This document shows, piece after piece, positions 1-9,580 of a stretch of DNA of 64,000 nucleotides. The notes beneath the pieces are model-generated. The model saw only the letters and a list, made by a program, of their open reading frames with translations. It searched no databases and had not been told where the DNA came from. Source of the stretch: Vibrio caribbeanicus ATCC BAA-2122 (lineage in GTDB: Bacteria; Pseudomonadota; Gammaproteobacteria; Enterobacterales; Vibrionaceae). Position 1 is the first letter of the stretch; every line of letters begins with the position of its first letter. The DNA is taken from positions 62,001 to 126,000 of the forward strand of contig NZ_AEIU01000022.1 of the NCBI RefSeq assembly GCF_000165125.1, read 5' to 3'. A program made the position numbers and the translations under genes.

Positions 1-294
1 TCTGTCGCTCTCGTCAATACTCACTTCTGGCTGGCCACTATCGGCACGGTACTTTATATCGTTGCTATGTGGATGTCGGGAGTTATGCAAGGTTTAATGT
101 GGCGAGCAGTAAACTCAGACGGTACGCTCACCTATAGCTTTGTTGAATCAGTTCAGGCCTCTTACCCATTCTACTTTATGCGTTTCGTAGGAGGTGCGAT
201 CTTCCTGACTGGTATGTTGTTGCTCGCTTATAATGCTTATAAGACAGTGACAGCGCCGAAAGACAGCCTCAAAGCTGCGCCACAGCCAGCATAG
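1..294 (+). CDS. ccoN: CcoN, cbb3-type cytochrome c oxidase subunit I (C-terminal fragment)
   Basis: The gene is cut by the window edge. The frame is open from base 1 and ends at 292-294, giving about 97 residues. CcoN is the haem-copper catalytic subunit of the cbb3 oxidase, which reduces oxygen to water in the inner membrane at low oxygen tension. The visible part holds the last transmembrane segments and a short polar tail rich in Ala, Lys and Pro. Identification rests on these hydrophobic helices and on the unbroken order ccoN-ccoO-ccoQ-ccoP. Only 11 bases separate it from ccoO, so the genes are surely co-transcribed. The promoter lies outside the window. Confidence 0.9.
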   Translation, partial: SVALVNTHFWLATIGTVLYIVAMWMSGVMQGLMWRAVNSDGTLTYSFVESVQASYPFYFMRFVGGAIFLTGMLLLAYNAYKTVTAPKDSLKAAPQPA

Positions 295-305
295 GAGATC
301 GTAAC

Positions 306-926
306 ATGAGTTCTAATTCTACTAACCGTCATGAACTGATCGAAAAGAATGCGGGTTTACTGGCGATATTAATTATCTTTGCGATAAGCCTTGGTGCGCT
401 CGTGGAAATCACTCCGCTTATTTTCCAGGATCAAACAACCAAACCAGTTGAAAACCTGCGCCCGTACACTGCCTTGGAAATGGAAGGCCGTGACATTTAT
501 ATCCGTGATGGGTGTCATGTATGTCATAGCCAAATGGTGCGTCCATTCCGTTCTGAAACCGAGCGCTATGGACATTACTCAGTCGCGGGAGAGAGCGTTT
601 ATGAGCATCCTTTTTTATGGGGTTCAAAACGTACTGGCCCAGACTTAGCTCGAGTCGGAGGACGGTATTCTGATGAATGGCATCGTGCTCACTTGATGGA
701 TCCACGCGCACTTGTGCCGGAATCAAATATGCCAGCGTTTCCTTGGCTAGCTGATAACTTATTGGATGGAAAGGATACCGAGAAGAAATTGCGCTTATTC
801 CGTGATCACTTTGGCGTACCTTACACCGATGAGCAGATCGCAAACGCGTCAAAAGAAGTAGAAGGTAAGACAGAGATGGATGCAATCATCGCTTATCTTC
901 AGTCTCTTGGTCACGCAATGAAGTAA
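306..926 (+). CDS. ccoO: CcoO, cbb3-type cytochrome c oxidase subunit II (monohaem c)
   Basis: The 206-residue protein has one N-terminal membrane anchor (about residues 15-40) and a periplasmic domain. A single CXXCH haem c site (Cys70, Cys73, His74) lies in a short segment typical of CcoO, followed by the usual MVRPFRSE stretch. It relays electrons from CcoP towards the CcoN active site. An AGGAG ribosome site lies just upstream of the ATG. It is the second gene of the ccoNOQP operon. Length and motif match the family, so the call is secure. Confidence 0.97.
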   Translation: MSSNSTNRHELIEKNAGLLAILIIFAISLGALVEITPLIFQDQTTKPVENLRPYTALEMEGRDIYIRDGCHVCHSQMVRPFRSETERYGHYSVAGESVYEHPFLWGSKRTGPDLARVGGRYSDEWHRAHLMDPRALVPESNMPAFPWLADNLLDGKDTEKKLRLFRDHFGVPYTDEQIANASKEVEGKTEMDAIIAYLQSLGHAMK

Positions 927-941
927 TTTAGGGGGTCAATT

Positions 942-1118
942 ATGGATATAGGTACTTTCCACGGTATTTGGACCATAGTGTTGTTCGTGAGCTTTATTGG
1001 AATCGTGATCTGGGCGTTTAGTAAAAGACGAAAGGCACGATTTGAAGAAGCCGCCAATCTGGTTTTTGCTGATGAGCAGGAAGCACCCGAAAAAGAACAA
1101 GGAGTGACTAAGAAATGA
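942..1118 (+). CDS. ccoQ: CcoQ, small cbb3 oxidase subunit
   Basis: This 58-residue ORF has one hydrophobic helix (about residues 8-27) followed by a basic then acidic tail, the standard CcoQ layout. A GGGGG stretch lies 7-11 bases before the ATG. Its stop overlaps the ccoP start (ATGA), which signals translational coupling. CcoQ stabilises the cbb3 complex in the inner membrane in other bacteria. The call rests on position between ccoO and ccoP, size and topology, because the family has little sequence conservation. Confidence 0.9.
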   Translation: MDIGTFHGIWTIVLFVSFIGIVIWAFSKRRKARFEEAANLVFADEQEAPEKEQGVTKK

Positions 1119-2095
1119 ATTTGTTCTGGAGCTTTTGGATAATTATCATAACAGTCGGTACCCTGCTCGGCCTTTTCTTCATCCTGAGATGGTGTCTCAA
1201 TGATAGCACCGGTATCGAAGAAGGTACGGATATGGGCCATGAATATGATGGTATCCGTGAATTAAATAACCCACTACCAAAATGGTGGACATATCTCTTT
1301 TTTGGCACGTTTATATTTGCTGCCATCTATCTCGCTCTCTACCCAGGGCTAGGCAGCTTTAAAGGTCTACTAGGTTGGCAAAGTTCCGATCAAACGGTCA
1401 CTAACGTTGCTGAGTATAAGGCGTCTATTGCCTCGGCTCAAAAAGATAAGCGACTCGATCAATTTGCCAAAGAGCTGGATGATGCAGACAGATATTTTGG
1501 AGAAGCGTTCAACAAGCTAGCTTATGTTGAGGGTACTAAAGACTTACGCCCGATTCCAACCATTGCCGCTGATCATGAAGCAATTCAAGTCGGTCAAAGG
1601 TTATTTTTGCAAAACTGTTCTCAGTGCCACGGTTCAGATGCGCGAGGTCAGAAAGGCTTCCCTAACCTGACGGATGGAGCTTGGTTATACGGTGGAGAAC
1701 CTCAAGCAATTGTCACAACGCTACTTTATGGTCGTGCTGGACAAATGCCTGCTTGGAAAGATGCACTCGGTGTTCAAGGGGTTAAAGAAGTAGTTAGTTA
1801 CACGCTGAGCCTATCAGGAAGAAAAGTTAACGTACGTGAAGCCGAGGCGGGTAAAGCGCGCTTTGTTGTATGTGCTGCCTGCCATGGTACAGACGGAAAA
1901 GGAAACCCTGCGATTGGTGCCCCAGATTTAACCGACCAAACTTGGCTATACGGAGGCACTCGTGCTGATCTCATGGAAACCGTCTTAAACGGCCGTGCGG
2001 GCGTAATGCCTGCTTGGAAAGACATACTGGGAGAAGAAAAGATTCAGCTCGTCTCAGCTTATGTCTGGAGCTTAAGCAACCCGAGCGACAAATAA
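1115..2095 (+). CDS. ccoP: CcoP, cbb3-type cytochrome c oxidase subunit III (dihaem c)
   Basis: The 326-residue protein has two N-terminal membrane helices (about residues 5-25 and 57-77) and two periplasmic cytochrome c domains. The haem sites are CSQCH (Cys168-His172) and CAACH (Cys253-His257). Each is followed by a MPAWKD segment that supplies the methionine ligand. CcoP accepts electrons from soluble cytochromes and passes them to CcoO. It overlaps ccoQ by four bases and is the last structural gene of the oxidase operon; a hairpin terminator follows. Confidence 0.97.
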   Translation: MNLFWSFWIIIITVGTLLGLFFILRWCLNDSTGIEEGTDMGHEYDGIRELNNPLPKWWTYLFFGTFIFAAIYLALYPGLGSFKGLLGWQSSDQTVTNVAEYKASIASAQKDKRLDQFAKELDDADRYFGEAFNKLAYVEGTKDLRPIPTIAADHEAIQVGQRLFLQNCSQCHGSDARGQKGFPNLTDGAWLYGGEPQAIVTTLLYGRAGQMPAWKDALGVQGVKEVVSYTLSLSGRKVNVREAEAGKARFVVCAACHGTDGKGNPAIGAPDLTDQTWLYGGTRADLMETVLNGRAGVMPAWKDILGEEKIQLVSAYVWSLSNPSDK

Positions 2096-2103
2096 AACTA
2101 TAG

Positions 2104-2130
2104 AGCCCCCTTCTTGCGGGGCTTTCTTTC
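2104..2130 (+). terminator. Intrinsic terminator after ccoNOQP
   Basis: A six-pair GC-rich stem (AGCCCC with GGGGCT) is followed by a T-rich tail (TTTCTTTC). It lies nine bases after the ccoP stop and before ccoH. It probably ends most oxidase transcripts, so the maturation genes would be read at a lower level or from their own promoter. Confidence 0.75.
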
Positions 2131-2173
2131 CTGTAAGGTTTTACTTTCACCACTGATTTAATTGAGAAAGTTT

Positions 2174-2653
2174 ATGGTTAAGCCCTGGTATAAACAATTC
2201 TGGCCTTGGTTTCTAATCCTTCTTCCCTTAACGGTTATCGTTTGGACAGTCATCACAGTGATTATTTTTTCTAAAAACTCTGTGTCACTAGTCACTGAAG
2301 ACTATTACAAGAAGGGGAAAGGGATAAATGTTGATATATCCAAGCAAAAGATCGCGAAAGAACTTGGGTTGAGTGCTTCTGTCAGTTCACAAAATAAAGA
2401 GATAGTTATCAACTTTGATAAAGGTGTTACTGCTTATTATCCTGCTCTTTCAGTGATGTTTGCTCACCGCACTTTACCTGGAAAGGACTTCACTACAATG
2501 CTGACACCTGATGCCAATGGGGTGTACCGCTTAACAACAGACAGCAAAATTGAAGGACCTTGGTTTATCGAGATTACTCCACATAACAATGAATGGCTTA
2601 TTCAAGGGCGCGTCTCATTCCCCTCTCAAAACCCAACTAAGCTATCGAATTAA
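2174..2653 (+). CDS. ccoH: CcoH (FixH family) cbb3 oxidase assembly protein
   Basis: About 159 residues. The ATG at 2174 is preferred over an in-frame TTG at 2162, because a GAGAAAG ribosome site lies directly before it and the protein then begins MVKPWYKQFWPWFLI as FixH proteins do. One N-terminal membrane helix is followed by a conserved DYYKKGKGIN segment and a periplasmic beta-rich domain. CcoH works with CcoI and CcoS in maturing the copper- and haem-containing oxidase. The stop is two bases before the ccoI start. The ccoG gene often found in such clusters is absent here. Confidence 0.92.
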   Translation: MVKPWYKQFWPWFLILLPLTVIVWTVITVIIFSKNSVSLVTEDYYKKGKGINVDISKQKIAKELGLSASVSSQNKEIVINFDKGVTAYYPALSVMFAHRTLPGKDFTTMLTPDANGVYRLTTDSKIEGPWFIEITPHNNEWLIQGRVSFPSQNPTKLSN

Positions 2654-2655
2654 TT

Positions 2656-5033
2656 ATGGCTGATCAATCCTGTTATCACTGTGGTGAAGACATACCAACC
2701 AACATGGATTTTCAAGTTGAAGTGCTAGGAGAGCCTAGAGCGATGTGTTGCCCTGGATGTCAAACCGTTGCACAGACAATCGTTGACAGTGGGCTTGTAT
2801 CTTACTATCAATATCGCACAACGAAGGCTGAAAAAGCAGATCTTGTTCCTGAAGAACTTCAAGCACTTGTCCATTATGACAATGAACAAGTTCAATCTGA
2901 GTTCGTTAGTGTTGATGATCATCGCTCCGAGGTGACACTGTCACTTGAGGGGGTTTCTTGTGCTGCTTGTGCATGGTTGATTGAAAGACACCTTTCCGCT
3001 TCAGATGGTGTGCTCTCCATCAGAGTAAATACGACGACCCACAGAGCAACACTGATATGGGATCAGACCCAAACAAAGCTCAGCAAGCTCCTAAGTACCA
3101 TACGTCAGCTTGGGTATAAAGCAGCGCCCTTTGAAGCCGATCAGCAAGAAGCAGCCTACCATCGCCAGATGAAGCAGTACCTATATAGACTAGGAGTCGC
3201 AGGGTTAGCAACCATGCAAATTATGATGCTTGCTTTTGCTTTATACTTTGAAGTGTTTGGAGATCTCGACTCAGAGTTCAAAAACTACTTGAGATGGGTC
3301 AGTTTAATATTTGCCACTCCCGTCATGCTTTATTCGGCTTTGCCCTTTTATCTGAATGCATTGCGTAGTATTCGCTCAGGTACCCTTGGCATGGACGTGC
3401 CCGTCTCAATAGCCATGATTTTTGCCTATATTGCAAGTTTAATAGCGACAATTACCCAACAAGGCGAGGTTTTCTTTGAATCCATATCTATGTTTGCTTT
3501 TTTCCTCCTTATTGGTCGATTTTTGGAAATGCGAGCGAGAAGAAAAGCAGCAGCAGCTAGTGGTAACCTGCTAAAACTTATACCAGCAATGGCAACAAAG
3601 CTTAATGGTGACAAAGTCCCTGTAAAAGCCCTAAAAATTAATGATAAAGTCCGAGTTTTACCAGGAGAAAATGTCCCTGCAGATGGAACCGTATTGTCGG
3701 GTCGAATTCATATAGATGAATCAATGCTTACTGGAGAATCAGTTCCAGTTGTTAAACAAGAAGGTGACCGGGTATTCGCAGGAACAATAAACGGTGAAGA
3801 AGCCTTTGATTTAGAGGTTAAAGCAACCAAAGCTGATTCCATGATATCTAATATCATCAAGCTTCAAGACCAAGCTCAATTATCTAAACCTAAAATTGCC
3901 AAAGTCGCTGATATTGTCGCTCGATATTTTGTCTCAATTGTATTGATCACGGCACTCACAACATGGCTATACTGGCATTTTCAAAAACCCGACGAAGCTT
4001 TTTGGATCATGCTCTCCGTTTTAGTGGCAACGTGTCCATGCGCTCTCTCGTTAGCGACTCCGACAGCTCTTACGTGTGCCACATCAAGTATGAGCCGTTT
4101 AGGTATACTTCTTCGTAAGGGACATGTTTTTGAGACTCTCTGTAAAATAAATCACCTTGTGGTCGATAAAACGGGCACACTCACCTACGGTGATATGGAA
4201 ATATACCAAGTCGATACCTATACTGGAGTGTCAGAAAAAGAAGTCCTTGCGATTGCGGCCTCTATTGAGTCTCACGCCAACCACCCGATAGCTCGCGCCT
4301 TTCAGCATTATCACGACCCCAATATTTCGGTGACAAACGTTGAGAACTCAATCGGTGCTGGCTTGCAAGGTATGTATCATTCAAAACAAGTCAAAATTGG
4401 CAGTTATGAATATGTGCTTGGTGACGGAAGTGATAGCGAAGCTAACACAGTATATTTGTCCCTATCCAATCAGCATATTGCCAGTTTTAAGTATCGAGAC
4501 CCTATTCGGGAACAAGCGGCGGAGTTTATTAGTAAATTTAAACACCAAGGAGTGGAGGTAACACTCTTAACCGGTGATACTAACGAGAGTGCCCTTGCAG
4601 TTGCGAATAAAGTTGGAATTGATAATGTTATCGCAAAAGCACGGCCTCAAGACAAACTCAACTTTCTGAATCAACAAGATAAAAATCAAATCAGCCTAAT
4701 GGTTGGCGATGGTATAAATGACGCTCCAATACTTGCAGGAGCACATTTGTCAGTTGCTATGGGTAGCGGCACAGACGTTGCTAAAGCATCTGCTGACATG
4801 ACTCTACTCGGAGATCGACTAGATCGGATTCTACAAGCTCGGACTCTTGCACTGCAAACCAAAAAATTATTTACCAAAATTTAGCCTGGTCTTTGGGGTA
4901 TAATCTTCTTATTCTACCCTTAGCGGTATCTGGCTATGTCGCTCCTTATGTCGCAGTAATTGGAATGTCTGCCAGCTCTATTATTGTCGTTTCTAACTCA
5001 TTGAGATTACTCAACTATGATGAGGGTAAGTAA
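2656..5033 (+). CDS. ccoI: CcoI (FixI) copper-exporting P-type ATPase, frameshifted near the 3' end
   Basis: The ATPase supplies copper for cbb3 oxidase assembly. Visible parts are an N-terminal cysteine cluster, a heavy-metal domain with CAAC (residues 102-105), the metal site CPC (460-462), the phosphorylated Asp of DKTGT (about 504) and GDGIND (about 684). The first frame stops at 4884 after 742 residues. The expected C-terminus, with the last two membrane helices and SNSLRLL, continues in the -1 frame to a stop at 5031-5033. The switch point is a run of six A at 4861-4866; a seventh A would restore a protein of about 791 residues. The cause could be sequencing error, a real mutation, or slippage on the A run. 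I give the span of both parts. The upstream reading frame alone is 2656-4884. Confidence 0.85.
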
Positions 5034-5207
5034 ATGGAAAGCCTTTATATCCTAATTCCTATAGCGATTTTACTTGTCTTTATCGCCGTCTTAGTTTTTT
5101 TGTGGGCAGTTAAAAATGAGCAGTTTGAAGATTTAGAAAGACAAGGTCACAATATTCTGTTTGATGAAGACGAAGAAAGAAAAGATTCAGAGAAACCGCC
5201 TAAATGA
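5034..5207 (+). CDS. ccoS: CcoS, cbb3 oxidase maturation protein
   Basis: The 57-residue ORF starts one base after the shifted-frame stop of ccoI. It has a single hydrophobic helix, then the family signature WAVKNEQFEDLE, and an acidic tail ending near DEDEER. CcoS is needed for cofactor insertion into the cbb3 oxidase in other species. That ccoS sits tightly after the -1 frame, not the first frame, supports the view that the full-length ccoI is the ancestral gene. It overlaps the next gene by four bases. Confidence 0.93.
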   Translation: MESLYILIPIAILLVFIAVLVFLWAVKNEQFEDLERQGHNILFDEDEERKDSEKPPK

Positions 5208-5878
5208 ATATTGAGCTTATCAGTGCCTTTACCATAGGCATCGCAGGTGCTGGGCATTGCATAGGTATGTGCGGAGGTATAGCGTCAATGTTAACGCTTG
5301 GACCTAACGCATCATCAAATTTTATACCTTTTTTCTATAATATCGGCAGACTCATCGCCTACGCTTGTGCTGGAGCATTTATTGGTGGTGCGGTTGCATC
5401 ACTTCTAGAGGTTAGCCAAATAAATAACGCCACAGGCTGGCTAAGAATATTTGCCGCATTATTTATGATATTACTTGCCTGTTATATTGGTCGTTGGTGG
5501 CATGGGTTGGTCTATGTTGAAAAACTGGGTCAAAAATTGTGGCAATACCTGTCCCCCTTAGGACGCTCCTTTTTACCGCTGAAGTCCCCTATCCATGCTA
5601 TTCCTTTTGGTTTTATTTGGGGCTGGCTACCATGTGGGTTGGTCTATTCGATGCTGACTTGGTCGGCCGCTTCTGGTAGTGCCGTTGAAGGTGCCCTCAT
5701 CATGCTTTCATTTGGCACAGGTACATTGCCGGCCATGTTATTTGTAGGCCACGCTGCTGCGCGTTTACAGAAAATCAAAAATTCAGCGTGGTTTCGTCAG
5801 ACAGTTGCCATTCTAATACTTAGCTTCGGGGGTTACTCTCTCATCGACAGTATAAAATTGATATCACATATTCAGTGA
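5204..5878 (+). CDS. TauE/SafE-like (cytochrome biogenesis-type) membrane protein
   Basis: A 224-residue polytopic protein of about six helices. It has the motif GHCIGMCGG near residues 17-25 and a second Gly/Cys-rich motif, GWLPCGLVYS, at the start of the second half. This is the compact DsbD-like/UreH-like branch often annotated as a sulfite exporter TauE/SafE family protein. Members next to ccoS are thought to move metals or reductant during oxidase assembly, but the substrate is not known. It overlaps ccoS by four bases, so it belongs to the same maturation operon. Confidence 0.85.
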   Translation: MNIELISAFTIGIAGAGHCIGMCGGIASMLTLGPNASSNFIPFFYNIGRLIAYACAGAFIGGAVASLLEVSQINNATGWLRIFAALFMILLACYIGRWWHGLVYVEKLGQKLWQYLSPLGRSFLPLKSPIHAIPFGFIWGWLPCGLVYSMLTWSAASGSAVEGALIMLSFGTGTLPAMLFVGHAAARLQKIKNSAWFRQTVAILILSFGGYSLIDSIKLISHIQ

Positions 5879-5954
5879 ATATGAACACTGTTTACTACAC
5901 ATAAAGACATACCAGTGATAACATCACCTTGCTCGATATATATGAAGGTCTATC

Positions 5955-6698
5955 ATGATTCCTCTAAAACCCTCAAAACGACCAACGCTACAAGGAACCT
6001 GCGCAATACATTGCCAAGATTGCAGTATTAGCCAACTTTGTATTCCTTTTACCCTAAATGAACATGAATTAAATCGATTAGATAATATTATCGAGAGAAA
6101 AAGGCCGATTCAAAAAGGCCATCAACTTTTTAAAGCAGGTGATCCAATGAGATCACTCTATGCAATTCGTTCAGGGACTATTAAAACCTATACTATTACC
6201 GAACAAGGTGATGAACAAATTACCGCGTTCCATCTTGCTGGCGATCTTGTTGGTTTCGATGCGATTACAGAGGAGTGTCACCCAAGTTTTGCTCAAGCCC
6301 TAGAGACATCAATGGTGTGCGAAATTCCCTACGACACGCTAGATGAATTAGCAGGTGAAGTGCCTAAACTGCGTCAGCAAATCATGCGTCTTATGAGTAA
6401 TGAAATTAAGTGCGATCAAGAGATGATTTTACTGCTCTCTAAAAAAACAGCAGAAGAAAGATTGGCAGCATTTCTTCATAGCCTTTCCACTCGATTTGCC
6501 CAACGAGGCTTTAGCGCAAAAGAATTTCGCTTAACAATGACCCGAGGAGATATTGGTAACTATTTAGGGCTAACGGTAGAGACTATTTCACGGCTATTAA
6601 GTCGCTTTCAAAAATCTCAGATCTTGTGTGTAAAAGGAAAATACATAACTGTATTAGATCAAGAAGCTCTACGTCGTCTTGCTGGTTTGTCAAACTAA
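5955..6698 (+). CDS. fnr: FNR family oxygen-responsive transcription regulator
   Basis: The 247-residue protein carries the four cysteines that bind the oxygen-labile [4Fe-4S] cluster in FNR (Cys20, Cys23, Cys29, Cys122, the same numbering as E. coli FNR). A cyclic-nucleotide-binding-type fold follows, then a helix-turn-helix with the DNA-reading segment VETISR. It activates anaerobic and microaerobic genes and commonly controls ccoNOQP. It sits after the oxidase maturation operon and before uspE, the usual Vibrio order. It is also called etrA in some relatives. Confidence 0.97.
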   Translation: MIPLKPSKRPTLQGTCAIHCQDCSISQLCIPFTLNEHELNRLDNIIERKRPIQKGHQLFKAGDPMRSLYAIRSGTIKTYTITEQGDEQITAFHLAGDLVGFDAITEECHPSFAQALETSMVCEIPYDTLDELAGEVPKLRQQIMRLMSNEIKCDQEMILLLSKKTAEERLAAFLHSLSTRFAQRGFSAKEFRLTMTRGDIGNYLGLTVETISRLLSRFQKSQILCVKGKYITVLDQEALRRLAGLSN

Positions 6699-6714
6699 TC
6701 ACAATATTTTTCAA

Positions 6715-6742
6715 TGACGTAGCATAAAAATGAGCTACGTCA
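6715..6742 (+). terminator. Hairpin after fnr, probable terminator
   Basis: A perfect nine-pair stem (TGACGTAGC with GCTACGTCA) around a ten-base A-rich loop begins 16 bases after the fnr stop. The downstream tract is only moderately T-rich, so termination may be partial or factor-assisted. Confidence 0.55.
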
Positions 6743-6834
6743 TACTTCTCTCAAATTCCTCTCAATAACGCTAATATTCTCTCCTCAAGTGGGCTACATT
6801 ATTCTAAGACTTAACTCCTCCAAAGGGGGCTCAC

Positions 6835-7782
6835 ATGAGTATTTACAATAAAATATTAGTGGTTGCAGATATTAATAGCGAAGTTCAGCCTGCCTTAGAA
6901 CGTGCTATGCAATTGGCTTCGAAAAGTCAGTCGACAAGCCACGTTCTATTTTTTCTCTCTATTTATGATTTTTCCTATGATATGACTTCCATGCTATCAG
7001 TCGACGAACGTGACGCAATGCGAAGAGGCGTTATTCAGCAACGTGAAAAATGGATGCGTGAAATAGCAAAAGAGCATGTTTTAGACGATATTCAGTTTGA
7101 TGTAAGAGTTGTGTGGCACAACAGACCATATGAGGCAATTATTGCCGAAGTTTTTGCAGGTGGTCATGATATCGTGATAAAGGGAACGAGAAAGCACGAC
7201 TTGCTTGAATCTGTTATATTCACCCCCACAGACTGGCACCTATTAAGGAAGTGCCCTTCACCTGTATTGATGGTTAAGAACTCTGCTTGGCCGGAAAATG
7301 CGAGTATTCTAGCATCTGTCCATGTTGGTTCAGAGAACCACAATCACTTGGGGCTTAATGACGCTATGGTGGAACAAATGAACAGCCTAACCGATAGGCT
7401 AGGTGCTGAGCCCTACCTGGTCAATGCTTATCCAGTAACACCAGCAAATATCACAATAGAGCTACCAGAATTTGACCCATCGACCTACACAAACGCAGTT
7501 CGAGGTCATCACCTAACAGCAATGAAAGCATTAAGACAAAAGCATGGCTACGATGAGAGTAAAACGGTTGTAGAACAAGGGCTGCCAGAAGATGTTATTC
7601 CCGACGTTGCGCAAAGGCTCAATGCAGCAATGGTTGTGGTAGGTACCACAGGTAGAACTGGGCTCTCAGCTGTTTTTATCGGAAATACAGCGGAACATAT
7701 CATTGATAATATCAACTGTGACGTACTGGCTCTTAAACCTAATGGTTATGTTAGCCCTCTCGATCCTAAAACAGCGGTCTAA
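6835..7782 (+). CDS. uspE: UspE, tandem-domain universal stress protein
   Basis: A 315-residue cytoplasmic protein with two universal-stress domains in tandem. The first begins with KILVVADIN. The second ends with a nucleotide-loop-like motif, VVVGTTGRTGLSAVFIGNTAE, as in the UspE group. UspE is linked to stress survival, motility and aggregation in enteric bacteria. A GGGGG ribosome site precedes the ATG. The gene is framed by hairpins on both sides, so it is probably transcribed alone. Its place between fnr and ttcA is conserved. Confidence 0.95.
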   Translation: MSIYNKILVVADINSEVQPALERAMQLASKSQSTSHVLFFLSIYDFSYDMTSMLSVDERDAMRRGVIQQREKWMREIAKEHVLDDIQFDVRVVWHNRPYEAIIAEVFAGGHDIVIKGTRKHDLLESVIFTPTDWHLLRKCPSPVLMVKNSAWPENASILASVHVGSENHNHLGLNDAMVEQMNSLTDRLGAEPYLVNAYPVTPANITIELPEFDPSTYTNAVRGHHLTAMKALRQKHGYDESKTVVEQGLPEDVIPDVAQRLNAAMVVVGTTGRTGLSAVFIGNTAEHIIDNINCDVLALKPNGYVSPLDPKTAV

Positions 7783-7812
7783 AAAAGGAAGACATTATGT
7801 CTTCCTTTTTTA
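7781..7812. terminator. Bidirectional terminator between uspE and ttcA
   Basis: A 14-pair perfect stem (AAAAAAGGAAGACA with its complement) has a three-base loop. It carries a run of T on the plus-strand 3' side and a run of A on the other, so it can end both convergent transcripts. It starts just before the uspE stop codon ends. Confidence 0.9.
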
Positions 7813-8706
7813 TTAAACATTGGTTACATCGATAAATAGGCTCTCATCAATATTCGTTGATGATACTGTTGCCTCTGTGAACTGATATTCACCCCTGTCA
7901 CCTTCCCGGTCTAGAGGAAGGTTTACAAAGTCGAACAAGTTGCGATCTGCTAATTGACTTGGGCTAACATTTTGCAAAGATTTAAAAATTGCTTCAACTC
8001 TACCCGGAGTTTTCTTATCCCAATCAATCAACATCGCCTTTATTGACTGGCGCTGTAAATTTTCTTGGGAGCCGCACAGGTTACATGGAATGATCGGAAA
8101 CTGTTTGTGTTCAGCATAGGTAATAAGATCTTTTTCACGACAATAAGTGAGTGGTCGTATGACAACATTACGACCATCATCAGAGCGTAATTTTGGTGGC
8201 ATAGCCTTTAGACGGGAACCATGAAACATATTCAAAAATAAAGTTTCCACCATGTCGTCCATATGATGGCCCAACGCAAGCTTAGTCGCCCCAATTTTCT
8301 CTGCAAAGGAGTAAAGTGTTCCTCTCCTCAAACGTGAACATAAGCCGCATGTAGTTTTACCTTCAGGTACTTTTTCTTTAACAACAGAATAGGTATCTTT
8401 ATCAACGATATAATACGGAATATCAAGGCTTTCAAAATACTCTGGTAAAATATGTTCGGGAAAACCAGGCTGTTTCTGATCCAAATTCACCGCAACAACA
8501 TCAAATTTAATCGGTGCTGCCTTTTGTAGATTAAGCAAAATATCAAGCATGGCAAACGAGTCTTTACCGCCACTGATACAAGCCATGACTACATCACCCT
8601 CTTCTATCATGTTGTAGTCGGCAATCGCATTGCCAACATGCCTTCTCAAACGCTTTTGCAGCTTATTGAACTCTAGGGTTTCTTTGCGGGTGTCTTTCTG
8701 ATTCAT
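7813..8706 (-). CDS. ttcA: TtcA, tRNA 2-thiocytidine(32) synthetase
   Basis: A 297-residue PP-loop enzyme that adds sulfur to cytidine 32 of certain tRNAs, using ATP and an iron-sulfur cluster. The PP-loop SGGKDS is at residues 45-50. The cluster cysteines are in CGLC (Cys120, Cys123) and CNLCG (about residue 211). The length matches TtcA. It runs convergent to uspE and shares its terminator. The start chosen has a GAGAGC stretch upstream. The call is secure. Confidence 0.97.
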   Translation of the reverse strand: MNQKDTRKETLEFNKLQKRLRRHVGNAIADYNMIEEGDVVMACISGGKDSFAMLDILLNLQKAAPIKFDVVAVNLDQKQPGFPEHILPEYFESLDIPYYIVDKDTYSVVKEKVPEGKTTCGLCSRLRRGTLYSFAEKIGATKLALGHHMDDMVETLFLNMFHGSRLKAMPPKLRSDDGRNVVIRPLTYCREKDLITYAEHKQFPIIPCNLCGSQENLQRQSIKAMLIDWDKKTPGRVEAIFKSLQNVSPSQLADRNLFDFVNLPLDREGDRGEYQFTEATVSSTNIDESLFIDVTNV

Positions 8707-8914
8707 TGCTTGCTCTCACAGTGCTGAGTATTACAGCAGTAGGATTCTCAGTCATTATGTTTGGGGCGGAGATTATACGTACTTTTTACCCAGTATGAAA
8801 TCATTGTCTGCCAATATAAGTAATAAAGGCGAGACAAAAAGCTCACTAAGCCACTGATTCTAGTGTTAGTACCAAGCATGTGCGGCAAAGAGACTGTTTG
8901 TTATCTATGGCAGC

Positions 8915-9568
8915 CTATCCTGCTTTAGGAATATAAGGCAGAATTCTAGAAGTCTCATGAGGAAGTAGTATCCACCCATCAATTCCTATCTCATCTGCTG
9001 TTATCTGTACTTTCCCATTGATAAGCGGTTTCGTCTTCCCATCAGAAAATTTAATTACGCCCTCAACACTTTTCGGAAATTCCAGCGTAACCCCCTCAAC
9101 ATCGGGTGTAAACCAGCTTGCGAACATACCACCTAACTGCTCGAGAATAGACTGCATCTGAGGCAGTAAGCGTTTCACTTGTTGATAAGTAATTTTTCCG
9201 GAGAATGACTTCTTAGTCATGACGACCATAGAGAAATCACAGCGCATTGCTTTGGGTGTGTGAACAAAAACTAGTGGGTTGGCTGAACGAAGGTTATTGT
9301 CCAAAGGAACAATAACTTCATTGACGCTAGAGGTCTTAAGCTCCTCATAATGCTCTTCTTTCTCCATCCATGCTTTTTCTATTGGGCAGAGTGTTTTATT
9401 TTGAGCATTTAAGAAAAAGAAACCTACTTTGACGTCATCATGACCTTCTTTCGCATTTTGCTTCATGTGCGAATAAAGTTTTGAATAAGTGAATATGTAT
9501 TCCTGGGCATACAAATGAGAACTTATTATAAATAACGCGAGAACAGCCAGAGGCTTGAGCATATTCAT
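8915..9568 (-). CDS. DUF2987 domain-containing exported protein
   Basis: A 217-residue protein with a clear signal peptide (hydrophobic residues 4-18, likely cut after YAQ). The body has the spacing of DUF2987 proteins that I know from vibrios, including a YSKLYSHM segment near the mature N-terminus and FTPDVEGVTLEFP. No catalytic motif is visible and the function is unknown. It is 12 bases downstream of the Bax-like gene and is likely its operon partner, which hints at a cell-envelope role. Confidence 0.82.
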   Translation of the reverse strand: MNMLKPLAVLALFIISSHLYAQEYIFTYSKLYSHMKQNAKEGHDDVKVGFFFLNAQNKTLCPIEKAWMEKEEHYEELKTSSVNEVIVPLDNNLRSANPLVFVHTPKAMRCDFSMVVMTKKSFSGKITYQQVKRLLPQMQSILEQLGGMFASWFTPDVEGVTLEFPKSVEGVIKFSDGKTKPLINGKVQITADEIGIDGWILLPHETSRILPYIPKAG

Positions 9569-9580
9569 ATAAACGTCTTC

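Noticed and set aside
418-885. 155-codon minus-strand frame opposite ccoO
   Set aside because: It is antisense to a gene with a clear haem motif and family match, and it reads like a shadow of that coding frame.
4340-4561. Open frame inside ccoI in another frame
   Set aside because: It lies wholly within the well-conserved ATPase sequence and has no ribosome site or family resemblance.
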